From the NCBI GenBank assembly GCA_034359265.1, contig CP136892.1, forward strand, positions 17,548,501 through 17,612,500: a DNA stretch of 64,000 nucleotides. The letters are read 5' to 3'. Source of the stretch: Canna indica (Eukaryota > Streptophyta > Magnoliopsida > Zingiberales > Cannaceae). Below, piece by piece: positions 1 to 12,261 of the stretch. The notes under the pieces were generated by a model. It was given only the letters and a program-made list of their open reading frames with translations. It made no database searches and was not told the origin of the DNA. The position numbers were made by a program, and so were the translations under genes. Position 1 is the first letter of the stretch; each line of letters begins with the position of its first letter.

Positions 1-1049
1 ATTTCTTTGCTCAATTGTGAGATTAGAAAGGTGTTGGGCATATTCTACAGCTAATGATCGTTTATCATAGTTAAGCTTAACCTAAATAAGTTTATTTCTG
101 AATTGAGAAAGAATGAGATATCTAGAAATGACATTTCGGGTAAATCAGTCCGACTCACGTTGTTACTCCTTAACATATTCTCATGTGCTATTCCAGATAA
201 TCTCAGCAAAAAATTCAAAAAATAATTCTAAAAAATATGAAATACATTTTTTATAATAAAATAGATTTTAGGAGTGTAAAAAATATTTTGGCCTGAAAAT
301 CTCAAAAATATTACTTTTGGAATTTTTGGATCCTAAATTAAAAACCATTTTGAAAATTTCGGTTAAATAAAATTATATTTTTACTTTAATAAGAAAAAGA
401 GAAATTTTATGTGAAAAAAATTAATGTGAAAAATATAATAATTTCTTTTTACAAAAAATAATAATTTAAAATTTATTAAAGTATCTATACTAATCAAATT
501 GGAACGTGATTTACCAAGAATAAAAAAAATTTAAATTCATTAAATGTGCAGAGAAACCATACATTTTTCATTAAATGAACGAGATATCATATTTTTTCTT
601 AAAGGATTTTACAAAAATGTTCATAAAATGTGCGAGAAATAGCCCCAGAATGAGCAAAAAAATTACCTTCCATTTTGCTCACAGGCTTTTTATGATTTTA
701 ATAAGGACAATTGAAATTTAATTTACGTTAACATATAAAAATATTTGACATTTAATTAAGTTTGATTGTCATATAGGTTTACATTGGCATATCAAAGTGA
801 TTTACTTTTTCAATTTGATTAACTTATATAGGTAATTAATTATATCAAATTGATTTACCAAAAAATTACATAATTCATCAATTTGATTAATGGACACTAC
901 ATCAAATTCATCAATTATATCAAATTATATTCAAATTAAATAAACTTATCTAGTTATGGCCCGAAAATCTCAAAAAATATCAATTAAAAATGATTTTAAA
1001 AACGTATCACACAAAAAATCCATTCTTGTGAATAAACATTATAATAAAT

Positions 1050-1080
<31 letters not shown>

Positions 1081-1097
1081 TAGATTTATTTATTTTT
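1..1097. other. AT-rich region without genes
   Basis: No coding segment or RNA gene is recognisable. The sequence is very AT-rich. Around 540-660 it contains degenerate echoes of the repeat unit that is clear from 1098 onward (ATTAAATGA-type motifs next to GAGATA/GCGAGAA), so it may be an older decayed copy of that array. A short AT microsatellite lies near 1060-1080. Confidence 0.6.
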
Positions 1098-4000
1098 TTC
1101 AAAAAAGTTTGTAGCGTGTTACACATTTTTGTGCAAAATGGAATATTTTTTTTCCGCTCATTTTAGGGTTATTTTCCGTTTATTTCATGGATATTTTTAT
1201 AAAATTATTTAAAAAAGATTCATTCATAAAAAAACCAAAAACTCATTTTTGTGAATAAATATTACATAAATGTCCATTTAATATTTATATAAAAATATCC
1301 ATGAAAACTTTTTTCTTATTAAATGAGCGAGAATAGTCCAAAATGAGCGGGAAAAAACTTTTTTTTATTAAAGGAAAAATTATACTTTTGGTCCCCACAG
1401 TTTGCTCGAATTTTGATTTTAGTCCCTATAGTTTTAAAATTTTGGTTTTAATCCTCATACTTTATTTATGTTTAGGATTTGGTCACTACCGTCATATGAG
1501 GCCTAAATGGAGCTGACATGGATAACGAATGCTGACTGGACATTGCTGAAGTGGACCTGCAGGGACCAACTTTATAAACTATGTGGACTAAAATCAAAAT
1601 TTTATAAACTAAGGGAACTAAAACCAAAATTCAAGTAAAAATTATAGGGACCAAAATTATTATTATTTAAAAATATATATATATAAATCATAATATATTT
1701 TTAAATTTATTTTTAAATAATTATAATACTTAAAAATATTAAAATTGGGCACATTATAGTAATTTACGTTAATTTGGGAGGATTTAAACCGATGCCGTCA
1801 TTTGACGTCAGTTTTTATCCGTTAATTAATCTAATTTAACGTGAATTTCGTAGTGGTTGCAGAATTTAAAAATTTGCTCTCCTAATCTACTCATCTCTTC
1901 ACTAATCACCTCCTCACCTCCATTTTGATCCTAAATTTGGCACATTCATAGCGGTTTAAATTAGATTTCGGTGGATCCTCTTAACAATGCCGGTTTTCTA
2001 TAATTAAATGTCAGTTTTTCATGAATAATTTAAATTAGATTTAGATTACCCTAATTAAATGTTAGTTTTTCATGAATATCCCTTAATAATGCCAATGAAA
2101 TTGTAGCAATAATCTTGTATTATGGTATTGCCACTATAGTAAATGCATGGAAAATTGACATGTATTAGATTGAAAATCAATACTTTTTGACGTTCGAAAT
2201 CTAATTTAAACTGCTTTGAATGTGCCAAATTTAGGATCAAAATGGAGGTGAGGAGTTGATCAGTGAAGAGATTAGCATATCAAGAATGTAAATTTTTGAA
2301 TTCTGGAACACTGCGGAATTCACGTTAAATTAGAGTAATTAACAGATAAAAATTGACGTCTACGGCGTCAGTTTAAATCCACCAAAATTAATGTAAATTA
2401 TTGTAGTGTGCTCAATTTTAATATTTTTAAGTATTATAATTATTTATAAATATATTTATAAATATCTTGTGATTTTTTAATATTTTTTTAATAAAAATAA
2501 TAATTTTGTTCCCTATAATTTACTTGAATTTTGGTTTTAGTCCCCATAGTTTATAAAGTTGGTCCTTGCAGGTCCACATCAGCAATGTCCAGTCAGCATC
2601 TGTTATCCACGTTAGCTCTGTTTAGGCGTTATGTGATGGTTGAGACCAAATCCTAAATAGAAATAAAGTATGATGACTAAAACCAAAATTTTGAAACTAT
2701 AAGATTTAAAACCAAAATTTGAACAAACTGTGGGGATCAAAAGTATGATTTTTCCTTTATTAAATGAGCGAGAATAGTCCAACAAAGAGCGGGAAAATAC
2801 TTTCTTATTTACTCCAGACTTTGTTACTTTTATTATATAAAAATAAGATAAGATTATAGTTAAAAATTAGGAAATTTGACATGCATAATTAAAAACAGAG
2901 TTTAAAATTAAGAGTAATTAATTATAATTTAAATTGATTTATTTGAAAAATAATCATAGTTAATTAAATAGATTTGAAAATTAAGCATAGTAATATTATT
3001 TTAAAAATTTAAAATTTATTAATAAAATATCAACTACATGGTCTATATATATATTTATATGTATATGTAAATTAAATTTCAATCATGCTTATTAAAATCA
3101 TATTTCTTTTTTATACCGACATGAATTTATATTAAAATAAAATAAAATATATTTTTTTTCTTATCAAATTAAAAATATAATTTTATTAAACCAAAATTTC
3201 ATATATATTTTTTTTTCAAAAAAGTGTGTAGCGTGTTACATATTTTTCCGCAAAATGAAATATTTTTTCTCACTCATTTTAGGGCTATTTTCCGCTTATT
3301 TCATGAATATTTTTATAAAATTATTTAAAAAAGATTCATTCATAAAAAAATAAAAACTCATTTTTGTGAATAAACATTACATGAATGTCCATTTAATATT
3401 TATATAGAAATATTCATGAAACTTCTTTTTCTATTAAATGAGCGACAATAGCGCAACATGAGCGGGTAAAAACTTTTTTTTTATTAAATGAGCGGGAATG
3501 GTCCAACAAAGAGCGAAAAAATATTTCGTTATTTACTCCAGACTTTGTTACTTTTATTATATAATGATAAGATAAGATTATAGTTGAAAATTAGGAAATT
3601 TGACATGCATAATTAAAAATAGAGTCCGAAATTGAGAAATTAAGAGTAATTAATTATAACTTAAACTGCTTTATTTGAAAAGTAATCATAGTTAATTAAA
3701 TGGATTTGGAAATTAAGCATAATAATATTAATTTTAAAAAAAAATCAAAATTAATTAATAAAATGTGAACTACATAGTCTATATTTATCTTTATATGTAA
3801 ATGTAAATTCATTCATGTTTATTAAAATCATATTCATTTCTATACCGACATGAATTTATATTAAAATAAGATAAAATTTATCTTTTTCCTATTAAATAAA
3901 AAATATAATTTTATTGAACCAAAATTTCATATATATTTTTTAGATTTTTTTTTATTTTTTTCAAAAAAGTTTGTAGCGTGTTATATATTTTTGTACAAAA

Positions 4001-4215
4001 TGAAATATTTTTTTCTCGCTCATTTTAGGGCTATTTTCACTTATTTCAATGATATTTTTATAAAATTATTTTTAAAAAATTCATTCATAAAGAAACAAAA
4101 AACTCATTTTTGTGAATAAATATTACATAAATGTCTATTTAATATTTATATCGAAATATCAATGAAAACTTTTTTTTATTAAATGAGCGAGAATAATCTA
4201 AAATGACCAGAAAAA
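1098..4215. repeat. Tandem array of ~740-bp units (about 2.3 copies)
   Basis: Three copies of the same sequence start at 1098, 3222 and 3969, each opening with GTAGCGTGTTA and running into ATTAAATGAGCG. The 3222 to 3969 spacing is about 747 bp. The 1098 to 3222 spacing is 2124 bp, which falls to about 732 bp once the 1383-bp element at 1373-2755 and its 9-bp duplication are removed. The third copy is cut off near 4215, where sequence homologous to the peptide-gene promoters begins. No protein is encoded. The array may be a satellite-like repeat or the internal repeats of a larger decayed element. Confidence 0.8.
1373..2755. mobile_element. Foldback Mutator-like MITE, 1383 bp, with 9-bp target duplication
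   Basis: Both ends read GGAAAAAT(T/C)ATACTTTTG in inverted orientation, and the inverted arms extend for several hundred bases inward, so most of the element can fold on itself. It is flanked by the perfect 9-bp direct repeat TTTATTAAA at 1364-1372 and 2756-2764. A 9-bp duplication is typical of Mutator-like elements, and long arms are typical of foldback MULEs. No transposase is encoded, so it is non-autonomous. It sits inside one unit of the ~740-bp tandem array, and removing it restores the unit. Confidence 0.85.
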
Positions 4216-4225
4216 AAATTATTTA

Positions 4226-4527
4226 TATGTGTTGGTAATTGATGATATGGCTGGATATGTCGATGGGGAATTAATATGTGTTTGGCCTTAATTTATATAT
4301 AGAGAAATGGTATGCAGCACATGTCTATATATATTGATGAAATGACATGTTAAATTTCGCACGCATGCCTACGTGAAGATTAATCAGTAAATTAATAGGA
4401 ATAATTAATTCACAATTGAATTAGACGACGGACTGAAGACCAAATTAACCAAGACTTTGATAATTGGCATGCATGACTCTATGTACGTATCTGGGCGTTA
4501 ATTTATATATGTAGTCTACCACGTTGA

Positions 4528-4570
<43 letters not shown>

Positions 4571-4669
4571 GGTCTTGTCATATTCTCAAAGGCTAAATAA
4601 TTGTATCTTGATCTTAGCTAGTCTTCCATCTTATTGAACTATATATGGATTCTAAATCACTATTACTAT

Positions 4670-4706
<37 letters not shown>

Positions 4707-4979
4707 CTTATCATAGTAAAATTTAAAGTGAAGCTAGACACGTTCGTCCCACAGACCATCTATTAAATGTAACCCCAGAGAAGTGCCGGGTCGGTCAATT
4801 AGGTCAAAGTCTAATTAATTGGAATGAGATTAATTCAATCTTAGAAATTTAATTAAGTCTTCCTCTCTCCCTATATAAACGCCAAGGCTCATGCATCAAC
4901 CATCTCACCAACACAACTATCTTAATTAATTAACTAATTAAGTTTGTGTGTTAATTAATTTGCTTAATTGATAGCAAAG
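4226..4979. promoter_or_regulatory. Shared upstream region of peptide gene A1 with the relic 5' flank of a lost divergent B partner
   Basis: The right half is the A1 promoter: conserved block AACCCCAGAGAAGT at 4771-4784, two GGTCAA motifs (W-box TTGACC on the minus strand) at 4793-4798 and 4802-4807, and a TATATAA box at 4872-4878 about 100 bp before the ATG. The left end (4226-4320) read on the minus strand matches the TATA-to-5'UTR stretch of genes B2 and B4 (GGCCAA..CATCTTAATTCCCC-like, then ATATCCAGCC and ATCATCAATTACCA). Homology stops at about 4226, before a start codon, so the B coding part is gone. The middle (4330-4580) matches 12110-12260 and 34270-34400 in inverted orientation and holds a long AT microsatellite at about 4531-4566. 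W-box function is inferred from the motif only. Confidence 0.7.
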
Positions 4980-5201
4980 ATGAAGGCTTCTTCAACTTCA
5001 GCGTACTTATTACTTCTTGTCCTCGTTGTCGCATCTGCCAATCCTCTAATTACTGCCCTACGGCCACTCGGAGGAGAGAGGATGAGAGATGGTGGTTTGA
5101 TGTTGGAGCTCAAAGCGACGTCTTCAAACCCAGGTCATTCATGCAATGGTGAGTTCAACACTTGCCCCCCACCTCGATTGAGCCGTGCCGATAGTAATTA
5201 A
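4980..5201 (+). CDS. Small secreted peptide precursor, copy A1
   Basis: A 73-residue precursor of unknown function. Residues 1-20 form a signal peptide (charged MK start, then a Leu/Val-rich core), predicting secretion. Residues 26-30 are ALRPL, the family hallmark. The C-terminal core holds SNPGHSC with Cys55, then NTC with Cys62, then PPP. Two Cys seven residues apart next to Pro suggest a processed, possibly disulfide-bonded signal peptide. The ATG at 4980 is chosen over an in-frame TTG at 4968 because all A copies align from MKxSS and the TATA box lies about 100 bp upstream. The reading frame is open. The tail after the C-run differs in frame from copies A3 and A5. The family is not firmly identified: a PIP/PIPL-like phytocytokine is one idea, another Cys-containing peptide class the alternative. 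Its 3' flank is interrupted 240 bp downstream by a hAT element. Confidence 0.7.
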   Translation: MKASSTSAYLLLLVLVVASANPLITALRPLGGERMRDGGLMLELKATSSNPGHSCNGEFNTCPPPRLSRADSN

Positions 5202-5434
5202 TTGATATATTTAATTTAAGATTAATGATGTGATGTAAAAATAAAATAATCCCTCTGAAAGGTTCTTGAAATTGTTTCTATTAGCATGAAATAAATTTGT
5301 TTCTATCAATTAATTTTGTTTCTGAGTATGTGGAATTTAAAGAGTTTCCTGCAGCCATGTGTGTTTAATTAAACATGTAAAAAGACATCGTAAGATGATA
5401 GATGATCAACATAATAGCTAGCTAGTTTAAGGGA

Positions 5435-5442
5435 CTCAAATC
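5435..5442. repeat. hAT target-site duplication (left)
   Basis: CTCAAATC, repeated exactly at 9780-9787. An 8-bp duplication is the hAT signature. The sequence on either side joins into one that matches the flank of gene A3 in inverted orientation. Confidence 0.95.
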
Positions 5443-5690
5443 TAGGGGCGGCATAAATGGGCACGGCACGATAGCACGGCACGATAACTGCGGGCCGGGC
5501 TAAAAAATTTGGCCCGATAAGCTTATCGGGCCGGGTCGGCCCGGCCCGCAATTATTGCGGGTTGACGCGGCCCGGCCCGGCCCGTTTGGCCCGCAAGATT
5601 TAAACATATCTTTAATTCTTTTTGGTTTTTTACCCACCCGCTGCGGCTCAGCGCCTCACGCCCTCACTCGACTACTCGCGGCCTGCTCGC

Positions 5691-5930
5691 CTCCTACTCT
5701 CCTCCGCTGTCCGCCTACCTCCGAGCCCTAGGAGAAGCTCTCCTCTGCGGCTCTGCCTCGAGCCTCCGTCGTCAACTCCGACCTCCTACTCTCCTCCGCT
5801 GTCCGCCTACCTCCGAGCCCTAGGAAAAGCTCTCCTCTGCGGCTCTGCCTCGAGCCTCCGTCGTCAACTCCGACCTCCTACTCTCCTCCGCTCTCCGCCT
5901 ACCTCCGAGCCCTAGGAGAAGCTCTCCTCT
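5691..5930. repeat. 92-bp tandem repeat inside the hAT 5' region
   Basis: A GC-rich, C/T-biased block is repeated with starts at about 5691, 5783 and 5875 (CTCCTACTCTCCTCCGCT), giving a 92-bp period over about 2.6 copies with few differences. It lies between the left subterminal GC repeats and the transposase gene and is unlike the AT-rich surroundings. It produces a 97-codon open frame, which is low-complexity and judged not to be a gene. Confidence 0.85.
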
Positions 5931-6938
5931 ACCTCGTGCCTTCGGCTCTGCGCCTGTGCCTCCGATTTGAGGTCCACACTCTATCTAATGTGTAATTTGA
6001 TCAATTGATCATAGGTGTAATCACTGTCTTGCTTAATGTATTAGATTAATGTGTATCTTGGATTCTTGTCTTGCTTAATGTATTAGATTAATGTGTATCT
6101 TGGATTCTTGGTAATGTATTAGATTAATCTGTCTTGCTTGATCATACCCATTTACTGATTTAATCTAATGAATACAATCACTGTCTTGCTTAGTAATGGA
6201 TCTTGAGTATGTTGCTTAGTATTTGATCTAATGTTGCTTGAATTGCAGTTCTCTATCTATTCTTGTTTTCTTAAGTGCTGTAAGACGTAAATCTAGCCGA
6301 ATGCATTTTTTTGTTTCAATCAGTGCCTTCTTTTTTGAGTTTGAGTCAAAAGTCTTTGGTTGGCAGTTGGCACATATATGCTCTTGAATAATCATTATAA
6401 TTGAATGTTGAAGTTCTCTGTTCTCTATAGTTTATAAATAGGTTCCATTTGTATCCTATTGTGCTATACTGCTATCTATATTTCATTATCGTTAATATGG
6501 TTGAGAGTATTTTATATACATTTGAGTAAGCCATGTTAGCATATGTGCAGCCCCCTCTCAGTTGACTGTGACATGCTTTCCTACTTAATGTAATTATGAT
6601 ATTTCTTTATCTTGTTTTTGGCATTTTTAAATATGTATTTAGCATTGATACTTCATTAAGCATTTTGAAAACTACTTTGTTATGACTTTCTCAGTTCATT
6701 CTTCCTTGTGAATTTGACATTGCATTCTATTTTCAGTTAATGAAGTATATATTAAGAATTAAACATGAGTTGTCAGAGGTTTTGCAAAGAAAAACCAAGA
6801 ATGAGTGAATGAGATATTATGCATGAGTTCATTAAGCATTCCATTGAAGTGAATGCTGTTATACTGTTATAGTAAAGCAATATGTCAATGGGTGAATGAG
6901 ATATTATGCATGAGTTCTTTTTTGTTGTTTGTTCATAG

Positions 6939-9283
6939 ATGCCGAGGAGAGAAGATGATACCGTTGAGAATCTTGAGATTGGACTTTTCATTGATGATAA
7001 TGTGGTCAACGATGACATTGAAGAAGATGTGGATGCAATTGAAGGAGATGTGGGTTCTTCTCCACTTCCAACATCGAAGTCAGGAGTAGCTGATAAGAAC
7101 AAAGGAATGAAGAGGCAAAGGAGATCAAAGTGTTGGCAGCAATTCACTCGACTTCCCATGGGTGAAGATAGAAAAGAGATGTGTCAATGCAACATTTGTC
7201 AGGATAAATTCACTTGCAAAGCTAGAGCCGGGACTGGTCATCTCCTACGCCATATGGAGAAATGTAAGAAAAGAGACACGCGATGTCGGCCAGATGCTTT
7301 TCTCTTCTAATTCTCACGGTAATATGACTTTATCTGATTGCTCATTTGATCCTGATAAGTTTAGGGAATTGGTTGCTTCAGCTATTGCAATGCATAATTT
7401 GTCATTTTAATTTGTTGAGTATCGAGGAATTAGGGCTTGTTTTGAATATCTACGTCCTGGTGTGCAACAAGTTTCTAGAAATACTACAAAGGCAGATATA
7501 TTGAAGCTTTATGAGTCAGAAAAGATGAAAATTAAGAATGCGTTAGCAACGTCGTATGGTAGGATCAGTTTGACGTCCGATTTGTGGACCGCAATAAATA
7601 GTGATGGCTATCTTGCCGTAACTGTCCATTTTGTTAATAGGGATTGGATTTTGAGGAAATACATCTTATGTTTGAGCTATATGCCTTCTCCTCACACTGG
7701 CGTAGCACTAGCTGATAAAATTTATGATGTTTTGAATGATTGGGGCATCGTTGAGAAGTTATCTTCATTGACATTGGATAATGCTTCTGCAAATGATGTG
7801 TGTGTGTGCAATACTTAAAGACGAAGTTGAATAGTAGAAAAGGACTTGTGTTGAATTAATGGAGATCTCTTTCACTTGCGAGGTTGTGCACACATCTTGA
7901 ACTTAATTGTGCAAGAGGGATTGAAGGACGTTGATAAAGTGGTAGAAAAAGTGCGGGATAATGTGAAGTATGTTCGGGGCTCTCAATCAAGAAAGGAGAA
8001 GTTTCTTGAATGTGTTAAAAGTTTATGTTTAGATGGTAAGCAAGGCTTGAGACAAGATGTTCCAACGAGATGGAATTCTACCTTTCTTATGTTGAAGAGC
8101 GCTCTTTATTACAAGACCGCATTTGAACACTTGGCAATGAGTGATTCAAGTTATACAAATTGTCCTTCTATGTGTGAATGGAGCAAGGTTGACAAATTAT
8201 GCACATTTTTGGGTACTTACTATAATCTAACTTGTTTATTTTCGGGAACGAAGTATCCAACTTCAAACTTGTTCTTCCCCTTGGTGGTTAAGATTTATCA
8301 TAATTTGAGAATGGAGTGTACATGTGAGGATGAACCTATGAGGAGAATGGCCACTAGGATGATGGGGAAATTTGAGAAGTATTGGTCCAATTTTAATGAA
8401 ACGTTGGCCATAGCGGTTGTTTTGGATCCACAGTTCAAGTTTGAATTTGTGGAGTGGGGATATAAAAAGATTTATGGAAGTGACGCAAAACCTTATATTG
8501 AGGCCATTCGTAGAAGGTTATTCAGTCTCTTTGATGACTACGTTCATCGGTCATCTTCCACTTTGGGGTCATCTTCCGCGGCTTCTCAAATGAATTTTGT
8601 GTCTCAAGGAAGTGAAAGAAAATTGCAAGTTGAAGTTGAAGACGAGACATTCTATGGGGTATGATAAATCTTCATATATTTTTGTTTGAAAGAAAATTGC
8701 AAGCTGAAGTTGAAAGAAATTTTTTTTTTGATTCTTCATATATCATTGATTAGTATAACTAATCTTTTATTCTTGTGTTACATTCAATGTAGGATTTTGA
8801 CATAACTGATGAGATAGACGGTGCATTACAAAAGTCGGAGTTAGATGCCTACTTGGATGAGAAGAGGATCAAAAGGACCGAGAAGTTAGATATTTTGTCA
8901 TATTGGGCGAAGCATCACCCTCGTTATCCGATCTTGGGTTCCATAGCTCGTGATTTTCTATGCATTCCTATCACCACTGTTGCTTCAGAATCCGCATTCA
9001 GCTGTAGTGGCCGCATCATTGACCGTTTTCGTAGTACGATTAAGAATGAAAATGCCGAAGCATTGTTGTGTCTAAGAGATTGGATTTATGGAGAGCAAGG
9101 TAAAATTACAATGTTTTATAGTTTAATTATAACTCATATATCAATAATTTGGTTTTTAATTTTTTTTCTTCTATTACAGATCTTGTGGAGGCCATTGCAG
9201 AGTTTCAAGAATACACTGAAGATATTTTAAATCCAAATGATGCAAATAATTCGTCCATGCAAGGATCTAATGTTGTTTTGTAA
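6939..9283 (+). pseudogene. hAT transposase (BED zinc finger, RICESLEEPER-like), frameshifted
   Basis: The start is ATG 6939, just after a CATAG splice-acceptor-like site. An acidic N-terminus is followed by a BED-type finger (CNICQDKF then GHLLRHMEKC). Next comes the catalytic RNase H-like region: LTSDLWT near 7580, LDNASAND near 7780, then RGCAHILNLIVQ near 7885 and TRWNSTFLML near 8070. The DUF4413-like region is at 8180-8400 and the hAT dimerisation domain at 8870-9090 (LDILSYWAKHHPRYPIL, then ASESAFSCSGR). Two introns are recognisable, GT 8659 to AG 8792 and GT 9100 to AG 9179, with the final exon ending at TAA 9281-9283. It is broken by a frameshift near 7280, a TAA at about 7409 and another frameshift near 7810, so no full transposase is made. 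Domain assignment is firm. Confidence 0.9.
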
Positions 9284-9779
9284 CTTTTTAATTTCAGAAA
9301 CTAGTAAAACTTTGCATGTGATTGGTTTTTGGTTAGGATTTTAGACTCATGTAAATTATTTTGTTAAATATTGATGTTTGATTTAGTTTGATGTCAAAGT
9401 ATTGATGTAAATTATTTTGTTTGATGTTAAGTTAAGTATTGATGAAAATTATGTGATTTGGTTTGATGTTAAGTATTAATGTTTGATTTCATTGTGTTTA
9501 GATTTAAATTCATTTGTGTTTGGTTAATTGATTTCATTGTGTTTGGTTATATTGTGTTTGGTTAATTGATTTCATTGTTGGTTAAATTGTGTTTGATATA
9601 AATTGTGTTGGGTTAAATTTGTGTTTGACAATTTTTGGCGGGCTCGCGGGCCGGGCCGGGCGGCCCGCATAGTTAGCGGGCCGGGCCGGGCCGCTAATTT
9701 CTGGCCCGCATAGTTAACGGGCCGGCCCGGCCCGGCCCGCAACCTTAACGGGCCGGGCCGGCCCGTTTTGCCACCCCTA

Positions 9780-9787
9780 CTCAAATC
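9780..9787. repeat. hAT target-site duplication (right)
   Basis: CTCAAATC, an exact copy of 5435-5442. Confidence 0.95.
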
Positions 9788-9926
9788 ACCATCATAATGG
9801 TTATATATATTCACTTATGATAAATCAACGTAATAGTTTAAAGAATTCAAATCACCATCGTAGTTATATATGTATCCATTCGTTGCAATTTGAAATATAA
9901 TTTGATAATTATTATCAATTTATATT
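9788..9926. repeat. Continuation of the A1 downstream flank
   Basis: This stretch, joined to 5201-5442, matches 33100-33480 (downstream of A3) in inverted orientation: ATGGTTATATATAT, GATAAATCAACGTAATAG, GCAATTTGAAATATAATTTG. A segment of about 55 bp is internally duplicated here (9787-9840 and 9848-9880). The match shows that the A-type duplication unit extends well beyond the coding sequence. It ends at a T-run near 9920-9940, where a LINE 3' end begins. Confidence 0.75.
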
Positions 9927-11630
9927 TTTTTTACCAAAAATAAAAATATATTAACTACTGATAATGAGGACTAGGATAAACCTGATACAAATTGTCGTTG
10001 AGCTCCGAAGGTCTAATAGAGGTTCAAACATTGGACTCCTTAAAACTGCGTGCTCGATTTGCTGCCCAATGGATCGCTTTATTACATTCACGGAAACAAA
10101 AAGAAAAATTACAACTATTAATGTCTCATGCAAGAGACTGAATTTGAGAAATAAAATGGTTCAACTGAGAGGGAACCGAACATTGCCCTTGAATAGCTAG
10201 TATAATATTCCTAGAATCAGACTCAATTATTATATTATCAAATTTCCGATTTACAAACTGAATGGCATGAAGAATGGCAAGGACCTCTGCACAGGCAGGA
10301 GAAAAACAAATATCAAGGTAATGCATGACAGTGTAAATACAATCACCAACATTATTTTTGATTATAAAAGCAATTCCCAAATGAGGACTTAAAAAGGAAC
10401 CATCACACTTTAATTTCATATAATTGCTCTCTAGGGGAGTCCATTTATAAGCAATTAAATTTGAAAAAGAGTTGCCCATAGACGCCTGGGGTTTATTTAA
10501 CCGAGAGGCAAATGCAGTAATTCTGAGCATGATGCTAAGAGGGGAATGTCGCCTAACAAGGTGTACTTTTTTATTCCTAGCGTACCAAGCAAACCAACAA
10601 GTTATAGTAATTAAAGTTCCAGTGGAAACACCCCTAGTCTGATTAAAGGATAACCTAAGCCAACCTCCATTAGACCAATTAAGAGGTGCGGTCATTCAAA
10701 GGTAAACCAGTGCGGGATTGCTGAAGAGACCAAACAGATGCAACATAATTTCAAGTGAAAAAAATATGATTGATAGTCTCGGGATTTGAATCATCATTAC
10801 ACAAAGGACAAGTACATGTATTAATCAAGCCAAGATGGCTTAAGTAAGTTCTGGTGGGTAACCTACCATGAAGCATTTTCCAAAGAAAATTGAAAATTTT
10901 AGAAGGTAGCTTAAGTTTCCAAAAACTAGACCAAGTGATGACATCACTATAAACCTACAGGTTACGACTTCTAAGGAAAGAATAGACACTACCTCTGGTA
11001 ACAAATCCATTAGCATCCATTTTCTAAACCCAGACATCATCATAGGGTGGGGAAGGCAATCAGATTTGCTTAATGGACTTCCGCAGAGAGGCATGAAAGT
11101 AAATCAATCCACAAGCATCATTCCAATCATTATTAATTAATAATCAAATAGTTAACAGAAGAATTAGATAAATCCATGTCCATATTTATAAAAGTAGGCT
11201 TAAGGCCCAAGGGAATATCATCCCACCAACAATCATGTAAAAGACTAGTATTAGAACCAAAATTGACATTCTCTTGAAACCAAACCTAATATATTTAAAT
11301 GCATTAACAAAAAGTTTCCATGCAGTAGGCACAATGATTAGAAATCACAATAGAAGATTGAGAAACAAGAGGATTAGATAAATCCAAATAGTATCAACAT
11401 TATCAAGATAAGAAGCAATTCTCCTAAGTTGTAAGGATTTTATTTTATAATGCAAGTCACCTAAACCACCTAGGTTTTTAGGAAGAATGATAGTTTCCCA
11501 ATTAATCAAGTGTAAGCCCCTACTATTCTTATTAGAGAATGAACTTGAGCCAGATGACCCTTAGGGGTTTGGATACCCTTACCAAACATCAACTTGAATT
11601 GAGCCAATATTGGAGAATGAACTTGAGTCA
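9927..11630 (-). pseudogene. LINE fragment: RT C-terminus, zinc-finger (zf-RVT) and RNase H
   Basis: Read on the minus strand. About 11600-11100 is the decayed C-terminal part of reverse transcriptase (LPKNLGGLGDLHYK-like). About 11095-10700 is the zf-RVT region (KIFNFLWKMLHGRLPT, then CPLC near 10810). 10695-10126 is an RNase H domain with KCDGSF, SPACAEVLAIL and IIESDSRNI, which carry the catalytic D, E and D. The 3' end lies at the T-rich stretch about 9927-9945, consistent with a poly(A) tail on the minus strand. Several stops break the frame and the 5' part of ORF2 is absent. It is a 5'-truncated L1-type insertion, as is usual for LINEs. Confidence 0.8.
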
Positions 11631-11930
11631 GATGGCTCGATAGGTACAGGCACCATAGCTTGATCTCCATCCAAAGGATGCAAAGGCGACAATTTTTGAG
11701 TGGATGGGAAGGGAGGCGAATGGGGAGAGACGGCGCTCAGGCTGTGCATAATACCTTAGGGCATCAAGAATCCCTTTTAAAGGGATTCCAAACCCTAAAG
11801 CTTGCAATGCATGCGAGGCACTCACCCCGAGCTGGTTAAATAAAGACACCTTCGGAGTCTTGAAATCAACCAGAGGACTTGAATCTTGAAATCGATGGAG
11901 CTCACCCGATGTGATTGATGCAAACAATTA
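11631..11930 (-). other. Unassigned open frame of 99 codons beside the LINE fragment
   Basis: An open frame on the minus strand from about 11927 to 11628 opens with MFASITSGELHRF. It is followed downstream by the LINE fragment in the same orientation, so it could be a deleted LINE's 5' or ORF1 region joined to the 3' part. I recognise no domain. It is recorded because its base composition is less AT-rich than its surroundings. It should not be called a gene without transcript support. Confidence 0.25.
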
Positions 11931-12059
11931 ATTAATAGTCCCATTTGTAATTTTTTGATATTATTGTTATATTTAGTCACCTATTTTGTTTTCAAATTAA
12001 CAAATAAATGAGTTATATATATGAAAAGTGAATAAATTAATGTCATTTAATCCAACTAA

Positions 12060-12261
12060 TTAAGTAATTATATGGTAATTGGGGAGGAGGTTGAATTCCG
12101 TGCGTGTTAACCCCAGAGAAGTACATAACAGAGTCATGCATGCACGTTAATCATCAAAGTCTTGGTTAATACAATTTTGAATATAAATTAAGTCACCGAT
12201 TAATCTTCATGTACGCATGCATGCGAAATTTAACATGTCATTTCATCAAAAGATATAGACA
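12060..12261 (+). promoter_or_regulatory. Displaced distal promoter half of peptide gene B2
   Basis: Contains AACCCCAGAGAAGT (12109-12122), AGTCATGCATGCACGTTAATCATCAAAGTCTTGG-type sequence and CATGTCATTTCATCA, all matching the shared promoters at 4330-4500 (inverted) and 34300-34400. The match stops at about 12261 (GATATAGACATG). The next expected bases (GATGCATACCATTTCTC) appear only at 22234, immediately after a retrotransposon LTR. So about 10 kb of mobile elements were inserted between the distal module and the TATA box of B2. Confidence 0.75.

Larger units (their letters stand above)
5443..9779 (+). mobile_element. hAT transposon, 4337 bp, complete ends
   Basis: Terminal inverted repeats are TAGGGGCGGCA at the left and TAGGGGTGGCA (reverse complement of the right end), flanked by the perfect 8-bp duplication CTCAAATC. 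Subterminal regions (about 5470-5590 and 9635-9775) are packed with GGGCCGGGCCGGCCCG-like motifs, plausible transposase-binding repeats. A BED-type transposase gene fills 6939-9283. The element landed 241 bp downstream of peptide gene A1. The A1 flank resumes at 9788 and matches the flank of A3. The coding region is broken, so the copy is probably non-autonomous, but the ends look intact. Confidence 0.95.

Noticed and set aside
4968..4979. Upstream TTG start extending peptide A1 (and the equivalent TTG in A3)
   Set aside because: Not a normal plant start. All A copies align from the ATG, which is in good register with the TATA box.
5622..5915. 97-codon Ser/Pro/Leu-rich open frame
   Set aside because: Produced by a 92-bp tandem repeat in the hAT non-coding region; low complexity, no homologue recognised.
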